DNA from: Mrakia gelida
Lineage: Eukaryota; Basidiomycota; Tremellomycetes; Cystofilobasidiales; Mrakiaceae
Length of the DNA: 64,000 bases
Direction: 5' to 3'
Assembly: GCA_024345305.1 (NCBI GenBank)
Contig: BRON01000011.1
Location: 930,001 to 994,000, forward strand
Positions 12,236 through 23,445 of the stretch are shown here, piece after piece (positions within the stretch are counted from its first letter, which is position 1; each line of letters starts with the position of its first letter). The notes under the pieces were generated by a model. It was not told the DNA's origin. It did no database searches and was given only the letters and a program-made list of their open reading frames with translations. The translations under genes and the position numbers were made by a program.

Positions 12236-15200
12236 ATGGCCGAGGACATCGTCGTCTTCCAAAGGTAGATCTCCTTTGAACTTCCCGCTAGCTTCATCTT
12301 CGCCACCTCTTCTCCCCCTTGCCCCATACCTTCCAACCTTCAAAGCTTTTTACTGACTCCCTTTCGCGTGCTTCTGAATCTCTCTGTATCAAGACTGGCC
12401 ACCTTCGTCGTCCTCAACCAAACCACTCACGCTCTCGAGGAAGTCGGGCGAGGGGAGGTTCAGCTCGTCCTCAATCCCACCGAAGCGAGTCAGCTATGGC
12501 TTCTCATTCCTTCCCTCGAGTCTAGAACACCAGGTGAGCTGCTCGTCCCTTTGGGTCTTCTCGCCAAGTTGCATCTGCTGCGCTCTATCTTGCTCGGAAC
12601 CTAACTCGCACCTTATCGTTGCAGCCCTTCCCGAGACAATCGACTCCTCCCCGCCGCCGAATCCAGCAGGCGACGACGGCTTCCCCATCTCTCTCAAGCT
12701 CATGGACTCGCCTGAGCTTCCCTTCTTGACTATCGTCTTCTCGGATCTGGGAGGTGCGCTTGTTCTTCGTACATATTGGAGAAGAGAAGATTCGAGGAGG
12801 AGGAGGAGAGGTCGAGTCGCGGCGAGGGCTGAACGAGAGCTCGTTCGAGGGCTGACTCTTCCTGTTCTCCTTCCTCGCGTACACCCTTCCGTATCTACAG
12901 ACCTCGAAGCTTTTACTCGCGTCATCGAGACAGGAGCTCAGCTCGGAACCCTTCCAGTCAACGACTCAGTCGAGGTGGAGGCAGAGCAGCTCGAAGTCTC
13001 GACGATCCAGCCCGTTCGAGCTGCTCAGTACTTCGAGGACGTCGTAGGATCGCTTGGTCCCTGGACCATAATGGTGTCGGGTAAAGCTAGTGAGTACCTT
13101 CGTTATCCTCGAGGCTGAGTGAGAGGAAAGGGCTCAAACTGACAGCTCGTCGTTCTTCCCTCGCGTCAGTCTCGTTCATTCGTCAAGTCGGAGACTCCAA
13201 GATCACTGGTATCGTCAAACGGTGAGCTCGATGACCTAGCCCGATCTCTGAACACTAAGCTGATCTAGTTTCTTCTCGTTCTGCAGGAAGATCGGGTTCG
13301 TTTCTCTTCGCGCGTCGTTCTTTTCGAACGCGTCTCGCTGACTCGCCTCGCCCTTCTCATTTGGGTTCCACAGAGATCTCAGTAAAGGCTTACTCTACGG
13401 CGACAACGCCAAGGCACTCGCCGATCATCCTAGAGGCGGCGTTCCTATCTACGAGGCCAAGCTCTCGCGGGATTTGAGGTGAGCTGGCTTCGACTGCGTC
13501 TCGCGTTCAGCTCGTTTCGCTGATCATGTCTTCTCCTTCCTTGTCTCGTCGCAGGATCGTCTGGTCTGTCGACATCTACTCTGATCAGGCTAGAGGTCTG
13601 GATCGTCAAAGTGGGTTCCCTCGAACTGCTGGATCTCGACGCGTCGTCGCCGACCTGCACTGACTCGCTCGCTTTCCCTTCGTTTCATCAGCCATCAAGA
13701 TCTGGGCCATCCTGAATCATCGTCAGATAGCGAATCGTGTCTGACAGAAGCTCGTCGACCATCACTCGAGACGAGGGTCGAACTACTGCCAACGACGGAA
13801 CCTCAACATCAACAATCGCTCTCGAGATCCTCACGTCCCCGCCGTCTTCAAGATGGACACCTCGCACGTCGTCGACTCGTCGGATGATTCAACTCATGTT
13901 CCAGACGTTCTAACAGATGACGACTTCCTCGAGGTGCGTTCGAGAGAAGACACGAATGGACGAGGGACGACGCCGTTTCGCTGACTAGATCTTGTTCCGT
14001 TCGACCGTTCAGCTTCACCACCTTCTCGCGTGCGTAAACCTCCTCCATATCTTCTCTGAGCTCACCCTAACTTTGAACGTCTTCGCCACAGTCTTGAGAA
14101 GTTCACTCCCTGTACGGCGTCGACCTTTCTCGCCTTCCAGTCCACTGCAGCCAACTCGCACGTCTTCACCCTCGCGTTCGTCCTCTCCGCTCTTGCTCTT
14201 TCCAAACTTTCCCCACTAATCATTTCGCTTCATCCCCCGTAGTCCAAAGGAGCAAGAGATCATGAACCACGAGGGAGCCTGTTTCGTTCTCGGACGCGGT
14301 GGGACTGGGTGAGTTTGATTTCTCTCCCTCGACGCGACGAGTCCTCGAACTGACCTTCGCTTTCTCTCCAGGAAAACGACCTGCATGGTTCGTCTTCACT
14401 TTCAGCCGACGTCTATACACATTCTGACCTGCTGCGACTATTTTCCACAGTTGTTCAAGCTCCTCGGAACCGAAGCGAAGTCCTCCGTTGGACTCAGCAG
14501 AAAACCTCGTTCGCTGTTCTCGACTCAGTCGTCTGTTCTCGCCGTGAAGGTCGGGGAGCAGTTCCAGAAACTGTGCGTACCTCTTCTCCGTACCCATCGT
14601 CTCCATTCGTCTGACCGTTCTTCCCAAATCGTGTTCGAAGCTCGAGGAGCCACCAGATCAGCTCGATGTCGAAGTCCGAGCTCAAGACTCTTCATCAGAC
14701 GGTTCAGCACCAGTCAGATGGACTCGGCTCCTCCTCGATGGCCATGAACCGTACGAGGGAGATTGAACTTCCCTCTCGCTGGTCTCTCCTCGAGGACAGG
14801 CATTTTCCTCTCTTCGTTTCGTTCGACCAAGTGAGTCTTGCTCTTCGCCCGCTCCTCGGTTTTCCCTCCTCTTCGGCCTTTGCTGACTCTCGTCTCTTTT
14901 CGTTTCTACAACAGCTCTCTTCCCTCCTCGAATCTGATCTTGTCCCTCTCGGAGTCCGAGCTCGCCAAACCCTCATCGACTTCAGGGTCTTCGAGCTTGC
15001 CTACTTCCCTCGTTTCGACGAGAAGCTCGTCGAGGGTCTCGATCCTGTCATGGTTTGGAACGAGATACTAGGAGTCATCAAGTGGGTCATTCACTCTTCT
15101 GGACTCCGTGAATTTGAGCTGACGCCCTTCGTTGCTTTGCGGCTCGACAGAGGATCGGAGGAGACGCTCGAGGAGGCGAACGGATATCTCTCGCGAGCCT

Positions 15201-18200
15201 CGTACGAAGCGCTCTCACCTCGCTCCCAGCCGACTTTCGCGACCAAGCGTGGGCTGATATACGAGGTTTTCCTTCGATACGAGAAGCTCAAGGCCGAGAG
15301 GTGGGAGCGGGACGCAGCAGATCGGTAAGTGCGAGACGGACAGGCGAGCGAGTTCGTCGACGCGGCGAGAACTGACTCTTTTCGTCCTCGCCTGTCTCTA
15401 GGACTCACGCCATCCTTCGAGGATTTCAAAAGTACCCATCTCTCATTGATCGAGTCGATTTCGTCTACGTGGACGAAGCTCAAGACAACCTGATCGTAGA
15501 TCTGGCTCGTAAGTCGTCTCTCTTCCCTCGACGACCTCGACGTCAAAGCTGACTCGTCTCGTCATTTTTTCCGTCGCTCTCAGTGATCTGACGGATCTGC
15601 TCTACCCCCAAGGGAACTTTCGTGTGCGGAGATACCGCTCAGACGATCTCCGCCGGGTCCTCGTTCAAGTTCAGCGAGCTGACGGCTCTCTTCTACCGAC
15701 TGGAGAAGGATCAGTTGGCGGTTCGATCTGGGTTGAGGGAAGCCGAGAAACCAGGTAAGCAGCTTTCGTACTTTCTAGGCTCTCGAGATCTCTTGCTGAC
15801 TTTTCCTATCGCTCTCAACAGGCTACTTTCAGGTGAGCTTACGCCGTTCAACTCGTCTTTCAACTCGACGACGAGCTGACCTCTCTCTCCCTATTCCCGG
15901 TCTGCAGCTCACTCGAAACTACCGATCCCACGGAGGAATTTGCGAGGTCGCCGACTTCATCGTCTCCCTTCTTCGTTCGACCTTCCCGAACTCTATCGAT
16001 GCGATCAGTGAGTCTTCTTTCGGCGTCGGTGGGAAAAGAGCTCGAGCTGAACCTCGAGGCGTCTTCCTTTCCTTCGTCTCAGAGCCCGAGGACGGTCTTA
16101 TCCTGGGACCTCGACCAGCCTTCTTCGAGAAGAGGGAGAAGGGAGCGGAGGAATTCAAGGAGGTGCGTATCTTTGCACAGGTCTCGTTGAGCTCGACCGA
16201 CGACGGGCTGACCTCGATTCGATTCTGCAGATCTTCACTCAAGCTGGAAAGATGGAGATGGAGTTTGGAGCTCAGCAGTGTATCCTCGTACGAGATGACG
16301 AGTCGAAGGCTCGTCTTCAAGCTCTCGTCGGCGAGGAGAACATCGGTAAGCTCGTCGCGTCTCTCCCCTGTGCTCGTCTCCGTCCTGACCTTTCCCTCCG
16401 CCTCGCAGGTATGATTCTCACCATCCTCGAAGCCAAGGGACTCGAGTTCCAGGACGTCCTGCTCTACGGCTTCTTTGACAGCTCTCCAGCTCAGTTCGCT
16501 CAATGGAGGGTCGTTCTGCGAGACATCCCAAATTTTTCAGCTCCGACCTTCGACGAAACGAAGCACGGTAAGCTCCTCTGACCTTCTCGCACTCTACTCC
16601 GTTCTGACCACCTCCCTCTTGTTTCACAGGACCCATCTGTCAAGAACTCAAGAAGCTCTACGTCGCCGTTACTCGTGCTTGGAATCACATCTGGATCTGG
16701 GACGAATCGATCAACGCTGGGCCGATGAGGGTGAGTGCTTCGTTTTCGTCGCGTCGAGGTCGGTCGCCGGTCTCGTCTGACCTCCCCTCTTCTTCCATGC
16801 AGGATCTTCTCGTCTTCAAACATCTGATCGAAGTCATCCCCGCCAGCTCTCCTCTTCCTCAACTCGCAAAGGAGTCAACACCCTTGGAATGGTTGGAACG
16901 AGCTCGAGAGCTTCACGCGAAGGGAGTGTACGACCAAGCTGCCTAGTTCGTCCTCTCTCGTCTTCCCGCCTCGATTCTCGTCGCTGAATTCTTCTTACCT
17001 TCCCATAGTGCCTTCAACAAAGCCGGTCGACCTCTCGAGAGCAAGATCTCATCTGCCTTCCTCGAACGACGTGTGGCAGAGGACGAATCCCTCCTCGATT
17101 CGAGCAGGACGTCTCGTCGGCGGATCCAACAACTCTTCAAGGCTGTCGCCAACTCGTTCGAGGAATGCGCTACCGAGTCGCGGGATGGATCTCAGCTCGC
17201 TCTCGCCTCCGAGTGTTTCACCAGAGCTGGAGAGTGCTACGAGAAGGGAAGTATGTTCGTAAAGGCTGGGAAGTCGTTCGAGGAAGCGAAGCAGTTCGCC
17301 GCCGCCGCTCGCAGCTACCATCGACACCCAACTGGTCTCGACGACGCCGTGAGACTCGCTACGGATCCTCAGCTGCACTCGGAGATCGAAGAGAAGATTC
17401 GAGCGGATATCATCCAGGTTCGTTCGACGAGGCACCGAAGTCCGACTCCGAACTGACCCTCCCTTCTTTGTTTCCCTCGCAGACTGGGAAAGAAGTCTAC
17501 CTTTCCGACGTCTCTACTGCTCCGTGAGTGTGCTGTGCTCCTACCCTTCCGGATCATTAGCTAACGCGACTCACGTTTTCGATCCTGCAGAAAGGCGACT
17601 CCTCTTTTCGTAACCGTCGAGGACGAGATCGCTTTCATGGAGGATTACGGTAAGCGTTCGCGTTCTATTATACTCTATAATTTCCTGAGCTGAATCGGGC
17701 TCGTTTTTGGTTTCTCTAGCTCTCAATGCCTACCTGCCCGTGAGTCGATATCGAGAACCTCCCCCCTCGACTTCCCCTTCGCGGGTACTGTACCCTCCGA
17801 CTGACGAGCTTTTCTTCCTCGCCTTCCTCAGAAACTTCTCGAAGAATCACACAGATCCGACGACGCTGCCGACCTCGCTCTCTCCGACGGTCGGATCGCC
17901 GATTCGGTTCGACTCTACCTTCTCAGTCGAAGCAGAGCCTCCAAAGCCTTCGCACTCGACGGAATCCTCGTCGCCCTGTGGATGGCTCTACCTCTCGGAG
18001 TCTCATCGTCGGACTTGGACGAGCCATCTGGATCCGAGGCAGCAGCGTTTGTTCTCAGCGGGAAGGAGGTCTTGGCTCGAGAAGACTACGTCGAGGACGA
18101 AGGATTGAGGAACGAGAAGAGCTTGCAGGTGAGCAACGCCGCGTCCACGTTCTTCCTCCCTTCCGCGCTGGGGCTGACTCTTCTTTTCGCATCCAGCTCG

Positions 18201-20388
18201 ATGTCTTCGCTGCCTCCAGTCAGTTTGTAACCGCCCATCCTTTGTTCGCGAACGAGCGCTGACACCCTTGCGTTTCTTGCTGTCGTCAGTCCGACTCGAC
18301 CAACAAGCTCTCTTCGAAGCAGCCTCGTCCTTGCGAGAACTCGGAGCTTCCCTTCTCAGTCTCCTCGCCGTAGACAAGGGGTTGGAGCTGAACTCGGAAC
18401 CCTCGTGGGATGTTCCTGTCCTCACGACGGCGCTCGAGCTCGGACGCTGGACCATTTCGTTCGTTGACCTCCTCGCGACGCAGATCGGACGCTTCAACCC
18501 ACGAGACGATCGGACCATTTGCTCCCTCCTCGGAGTCCTGGAGACAGAAGACTCGGGGTACTTTCGACGTGAGTCCCTCCGTTGTTCCGGCGCGTCGAGT
18601 CATTCGCGTTCTGACCCCTCCCCGCCTTTCACCTGCGAATCGGGTTCGGACAAACCCTCGTGAGTCGCTTAGGTTGTCGTCGTCGAGTTGGCACGCGTCG
18701 AACTGACCCGCAATTATTCCTTTGCAGGACGGTCTCACCGCTCCTCTTTCGTACCTACGCAAGATCCACGATATCTCCCAGGGAGAGTACGGTCGAGCAG
18801 AGCTTCCTCAACTCGACGGCTTCGCGAGGAAGATCGTCCGAGATCTCTCGCAGACTTTGTCGTCCGCCAGCACTGAGCGAGGGCACGACCTGCTCGAACG
18901 AGTGTGAGTTCAAGGGCTCCCCCCACGCAACGAGCCTAATCGAGTCTCATCGAATCTTCCCTTTTGTTGGTTTTCAGTCTGCGCCTGGAAGTCTTCTTCG
19001 CCGAGAACGGACACGGATCGTTCCAACGCTCGCTCCTTCACTCCCCTTGCACCCTCTTTCTCCCCTCAGTCCCTCAGGATCGACGATCAGGATCCTTCAA
19101 GTCCCGTCGGACCTTCAAGAGCTCTCCTCGACATCCCTTCGGCGCTTCAAGTCTTCGAGACGAAGGTCGAGGAAGAGCCCGTCCCGGTCGAGCTCCTCAA
19201 CCTCGTCGTCAAGCTTCAAAAGGCCTTCCGAGCATCTCGTCTCGCGAAACCAGAGGACTCAAAGTTGAAGGGGAAGAAGGGCTGGCTTGGAGCGAAGTCG
19301 AAGTCTTCGTCGAAGAAGAAGGTCGAGAAGAGTACGATTCCCAAACCCAAGTCGAAGGCCAACGAGGAACCGTCGATGTCGAAGTTCGACGAGGTTGCTC
19401 TCCAGTTCTGGGGCGACGACGACTCTCGCTCGCCGGAGCAGAAGCTGAAGGATCGACGCTGGGCTATGGTTCTTCGAGGTGTGAGTTCAACGTGGCGTTT
19501 CTCCTTTCGACTTCGCTCAATCGTTCTTCGGCTGACAAGTTCTTCCCTCCCTCTTTGTCTCGAACAGCCTCTCGCTCACCTCGTCTTCGCTTTGGAAACC
19601 GTCTCCTTGCACACGACCAAGGCCAAGAAGGGTCTCAGGAAGCCTGGACCTTCGTTTGTCGAGGGAGAAGCTTTCAACGAGATCCTGTTCGTTCCTCCCC
19701 TTTCGCACCCTCCCTTTTCTCCTGAGCTGACCTCGTCCCTCCTCTATTCCCTTCTTTCAGTTCCCTCTCCCGAACAGCTGGAAACCTGGTCAAGGACATC
19801 CTCCTCCCGACCTCTCGAACCATCGCCAATGGATCTCTCACTCGACTCGTCGAGTACTGCTCCAAGATTCCCTTCCTCGTCTCGGAGCTCGTTCAACGCG
19901 TTGGGGACGCGAGGATCCACGACCAGCCCTCCGTCTCTCAGCAGATGATCTGGAACGAGATCTCGGAGCACCTCGAGCTGGGCAAGAAAGGTCTTCTCGT
20001 CGAACCCAAGGTCGTCCTCGCCATCGTCGAGTCGGAGGTCCTCGAACCCAGCATCCTCCCCGAGCCCAACACTACCGAGGGAACCGAGGTCGTCGAGTCC
20101 ACTGCCAGCACGACTGAGGATCTCGATGTCACCGCCTCGGAGGAAAAAATCGCTCAAACTCGATACGTCGGCGCCGTCGTCGAGAAGGATCAAACCTCGT
20201 TCGGACGCGTCGACGACACCGCCTCCGAAGGCTCTTCTTCCAGCTCCGGCGACGTCGAGACCTGGGACGATGAGAAGGGCGAGATCCAGCTCAGGGAGGC
20301 TCCCACCCAGTGGCCTTCCGTAGAGAACGGGGACGTGAACGAGGACGAGCAGCAGCTCGAGGAAGTGCCCGTTCTTGGGTTCGATTAG
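12236..20388 (+). pseudogene. UvrD-like helicase / TPR protein (TRANK1-type), two in-frame TGA codons
   Basis: About 1,950 codons over roughly 35 short introns. It belongs to the fungal UvrD/REP-like P-loop proteins resembling TPR-and-ankyrin-repeat protein 1; molecular role unknown. Seen in order: 'DIYSDQARGLDRQTIKIWAI'; Walker A 'VLGRGGTGKTTCM' (about 14270-14383); 'PRSLFSTQSSVLAVKV'; 'VWNEILGVIKGSEE'; Walker B 'DFVYVDEAQDNLIVDLA' (about 15460); 'GTFVCGDTAQTISAGSSFKF'; 'LTRNYRSHGGICEVADF'; 'TILEAKGLEFQDVLL'; 'ELKKLYVAVTRAWNHIWIWD'; then TPR-like repeats ('AFNKAGRPLESK', 'ASECFTRAGECYEKGSMF') and an acidic tail ending at TAG 20388. Two nonsense codons lie in this otherwise clean frame: TGA 13742-13744, where I expect Trp ('ANRV*QKL'), and TGA 15589-15591, where Arg is expected ('LI*RICSTPKGTF'). 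All other exons join in phase, so decay, if real, is recent. Confidence 0.75.
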
Positions 20389-20917
20389 ATTTTGGTTTGG
20401 TTTCGGTTTCGCTGTCTCTTTCGTGTTTATCTCTCACTGTTGTACCATTTCCCGTCTCCTCTCCTTCTCCATCGTTGTATAGCGTCAACCTCCTTCTCGT
20501 TCTCGTTGTAACAGCTAGTCTCTTCTCCCTCGTTGTAGCTCCGCTCGCTCCGTCCCGTCCCGTCTTGTCTTCGTTTCTCTCTCGCTCACGGTCTCTCCAT
20601 AGATGGTCCCTTCTCCTCCTCTCCCAGCAAGCTCGAGATCAAGCGAGAGTCAATCGTGTTCATGCTTCGGACAAGAGGGGCGAGAGAGGTCGTCAAAAAG
20701 AAGGAAAGCTAAACAAACGAAACGAAGTCGGTCGCGCGAGGAGAACATGCTAGGCTAGGCGAGAGGAGGAGATATGCAAAGGATGGGGTTGGGTGAGAGG
20801 ATGCGAGATGTGTAGGTAGAGAAGAGGTAGCTAGGAAACGAAGAAACAAGCGAGAGAAGGAAACACAAAGCAAGAAACAAAAGCAAGAAAACGAAAGCGA
20901 CGCGACTCGACTCGAAC
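20389..20917. other. Convergent intergenic stretch
   Basis: About 530 nt between the 3' ends of the helicase gene and the SAP-domain gene. The left half is T-rich on the plus strand, as expected of a 3'UTR. The short frames here have no splice pattern or known motif. Confidence 0.4.
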
Positions 20918-22945
20918 TCAGTAATCCGATTCTTCATCCGACCCACCGTCGTCGTTCCCACTTCCAGCATCGTTGAACCCAAGAGAGAAGAGAATCGATC
21001 CTGCTGAAGCTTGGGAGATGTCGCCGTTGAAGGATCTGAAATCGCCGAACGAAGAGGGGAGGAAGGAGGAGGGACGCGACGACGCGACGAGGTCGAAAGT
21101 CAGTTTCGTGGTTCGTTTCTCCTTTGCTCCTCTTTTCGGGCCTTCCCACACCCACCCACCCACCATTCACCCCCAAAGACGCAAAGAAAGGAAGGGAGGG
21201 AAGGACGACTCACTCATTAGGCTCAACCATCACACTCTTCTTCAACGCCCACCCTTTGGTCCTGATTCCCGTCGTCGACACCCACGCCGAGTACTTGGTT
21301 CGATGAGGGTACGACCATGTGTTCTGGTTGGAGTCCTTGAGGTTCTCATCACGGATGAACTTGGAGAGGAGTTGAGCTTCTGTGATCTTTTCGTTGGCTC
21401 TGCGAGGCGAAGTGGAGCGTGAAGATAAACGGAGGGGTGTGGGTTAGTTTGGCGAGCGAAAAGGACGTAGAGAAGAACAACGACGTGACGAACCTAGCAA
21501 CGAGAGCCTGCCAGACATCGAGGATCGTAACTCCATCGACGTTCTTGACGCTGCTGAACCCTTGTTCGACTCCGAGGTAGGTCACTGCTGGGCAGGTGGC
21601 GAGCTGCGAACCAAACCGAAGACCTCGTCAGTGCTCGCCCTCCCTATCTCTTCAGCCTTCTCCACCCAATTCAAAACCACTCCCACTCCGTCGCTCTCAC
21701 TCGTGCTCACCGCATACCCAACACTCCTCAACTCGCTCAACCCCATTCCTCCGATCGCATCATCGACCTCTCCATCTTCGAAGTTGCAAGTCACGCTCGC
21801 GAGGGAGGTCCAGTCGTCCGAGACCTCGATGGTTCGCATCAGAGGGTTGGTCTCGAGGATGGTTTCGGAGGAGACGATGTCTTCGGGGGTGAGGGGTTTG
21901 AGGAGGGATTTGGAGGTGAGGAGGGAGTCTGGCGCGCGAGTGCGCGAGGGAGCGAGAGTGGGAGCGAGGGGAGTGAGCAGGAGAGCGGAGGGATTAGGCG
22001 AGTGAAGGGATTAGGCGAGTGAAGGGGAGCGAGTGGTCGTACGAGGGAGGAAGAAGGAGAAGGAGGGAGGGAAAGAAGGAAGGAATGGAAAGGAAGGGAT
22101 CAGTTTGGTGAGCTTCGCGTCTTTCCCTCCCTCCTTCCTCTCCCCTCCCCTCCTCCCTCCTTCCCACTTCCCACGCTCCCCACCAAACTCTCTTCTTATC
22201 CACTCACCTCTAAACCTCTCCCAACCCCCCTCCAACCTCCCCTCCTGAGCCAACCCATACGGCTGACACCCAACCAACGCCCTCACAACCTCCTTCCACT
22301 CTCCTCCCCCTCCTCCCCTCGCCTTCACACTCGTGGGCTTCCCGAACCCGGCTCCGAGAGCCAACTCCTTCCAAGCCTGTTCCTCCCCGTAGCAGGTCTT
22401 CCTGATGTGTTTGGAGGTTCCTGAGAAGGCGAGGTGGGAGCGGAGGTCGAAGGGGGAGAGGTGGGATTTGATGAGGAGGAGGATAGAGGCGGGCAAGGGA
22501 GGGGGGGAGGCTGGAAGGGAGGGGGTGGGTTTGGATTTCTTGTTGGAGGAGGAGGTGGTGGTAGTGGTGGTGGAGGATTTGGAGGAGGAGGCTTCAAGAC
22601 GTAGAGAGAAGAGGGAAGAAGGGAGTCAGTGAGGGAGCGAGCTCGAGACGGACGCTCCATCTCCTCCCACCTCCCTTCTTCTCTTCGTTTCGTCTTGAAG
22701 AAGACGAGTGAGTGCTCACCTTCCGCGTTCTCATTCGCATCACTCTCCCTCTCCTTCCTCTTCTTCGACGTTGACCCTCCCTCCCCTTTATCCCCCTCCT
22801 TGGTCGTCGTCGAGGCAGCTTCCTTGTCGAGAGCGGCTTGGAGAAGATCCACCAGACCGGCTTTCTTGAGGTTCAATTTGAACGAGATAGAGCGAGAGGA
22901 GAGCTCGGCTTTTAGTTTCGGGATCGTGAGGGAGGAGGGTTGCAT
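20918..22945 (-). CDS. SAP-domain protein, unknown function
   Basis: The N-terminus 'SLTIPKLKAELSSRSISFKL' followed by 'LNLKKAGLVDLLQAAL' is a SAP-like DNA-binding helix pair, starting at residue 4, which supports ATG 22945. A basic/acidic low-complexity linker ('STSKKRKERESD') follows. The next exon has a short F-box-like helix 'ASILLLIKSHLSPFDLRSHL' and 'GTSKHIRKTCYGEEQAWKEL'. Later exons read 'PEDIVSSETILETNPLMRTI', 'ATCPAVTYLGVEQGFSSVKN' and 'KYSAWVSTTGIRTKGWALKK'; the end is acidic ('GSDEESDY', TGA 20918). Five introns join in phase. One intron (about 21930-22212) is unusually long and carries a perfect tandem repeat. A nuclear or chromatin role is inferred from the SAP motif only. Confidence 0.65.
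21998..22035. repeat. Tandem 18-nt repeat inside an intron
   Basis: 'GATTAGGCGAGTGAAGGG' occurs twice head to tail near 21991-22026, close to the 3' end of the long intron of the SAP-domain gene. It is the clearest short tandem duplication in the window outside coding low-complexity tracts. Confidence 0.5.
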
Positions 22946-23445
22946 CGCGACGGGAAAGAAGGGGAGCGGAAGAAGGGGAGGGGGTGCGTTGGTGGGGGAA
23001 GGGAGGAGGGAGGAGGAGGGAGTTGGAGTGAGCTCGAAACGAAAACCAAGTTGCTCGAGAGACGCGCAGAGCTGGGTTGACGTGTCGTTCTTTTCGCGAG
23101 AAAGTTTTTCAGCAGGGTCGAGTTCGATGTATTGGTGAGAAAGGTTATAGACGGTGGGAGTCCCAGCATATGGATGGTTGCAGGTTTGAAAAAAGACGAG
23201 CGCGAGGGAAGGGTGGGGGGTCGTTAAAAGAGAAGAGAGAGAGACGCGTAAGTACTGGGGTTTCGAGAAAACGAGAAAGAGATGGGTGCGAGAGAAACGG
23301 GAAACAAAGCAAGGCAAGGGGAAGAGCGAGTTGGAGAAAGAGACTAGGTTGGAGAGGGAGAAACAAGAAAGAAAAGCAAAAGCACGAAAACACACACACC
23401 CGTCCAACGAGACGAGTCCAGATCTACCACGTTCGAACGGGAAGT
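22946..23445. promoter_or_regulatory. SAP-gene upstream region
   Basis: About 500 nt between the SAP-domain start codon and the RAC1 stop codon, both minus strand. On the coding strand it is pyrimidine-rich. One long frame runs through it into the SAP gene, but its composition (runs of Phe, Ser, Leu) is that of a CT-rich leader, so I treat it as 5'UTR and promoter. Confidence 0.4.

Noticed and set aside
16925..16950. TAG after 'GVYDQAA' as a third stop in the helicase gene
   Set aside because: The TA belongs to the exon end and the G starts a GTTCGT donor; splicing gives 'DQAAYAFNKAG' and the frame continues through the TPR region.
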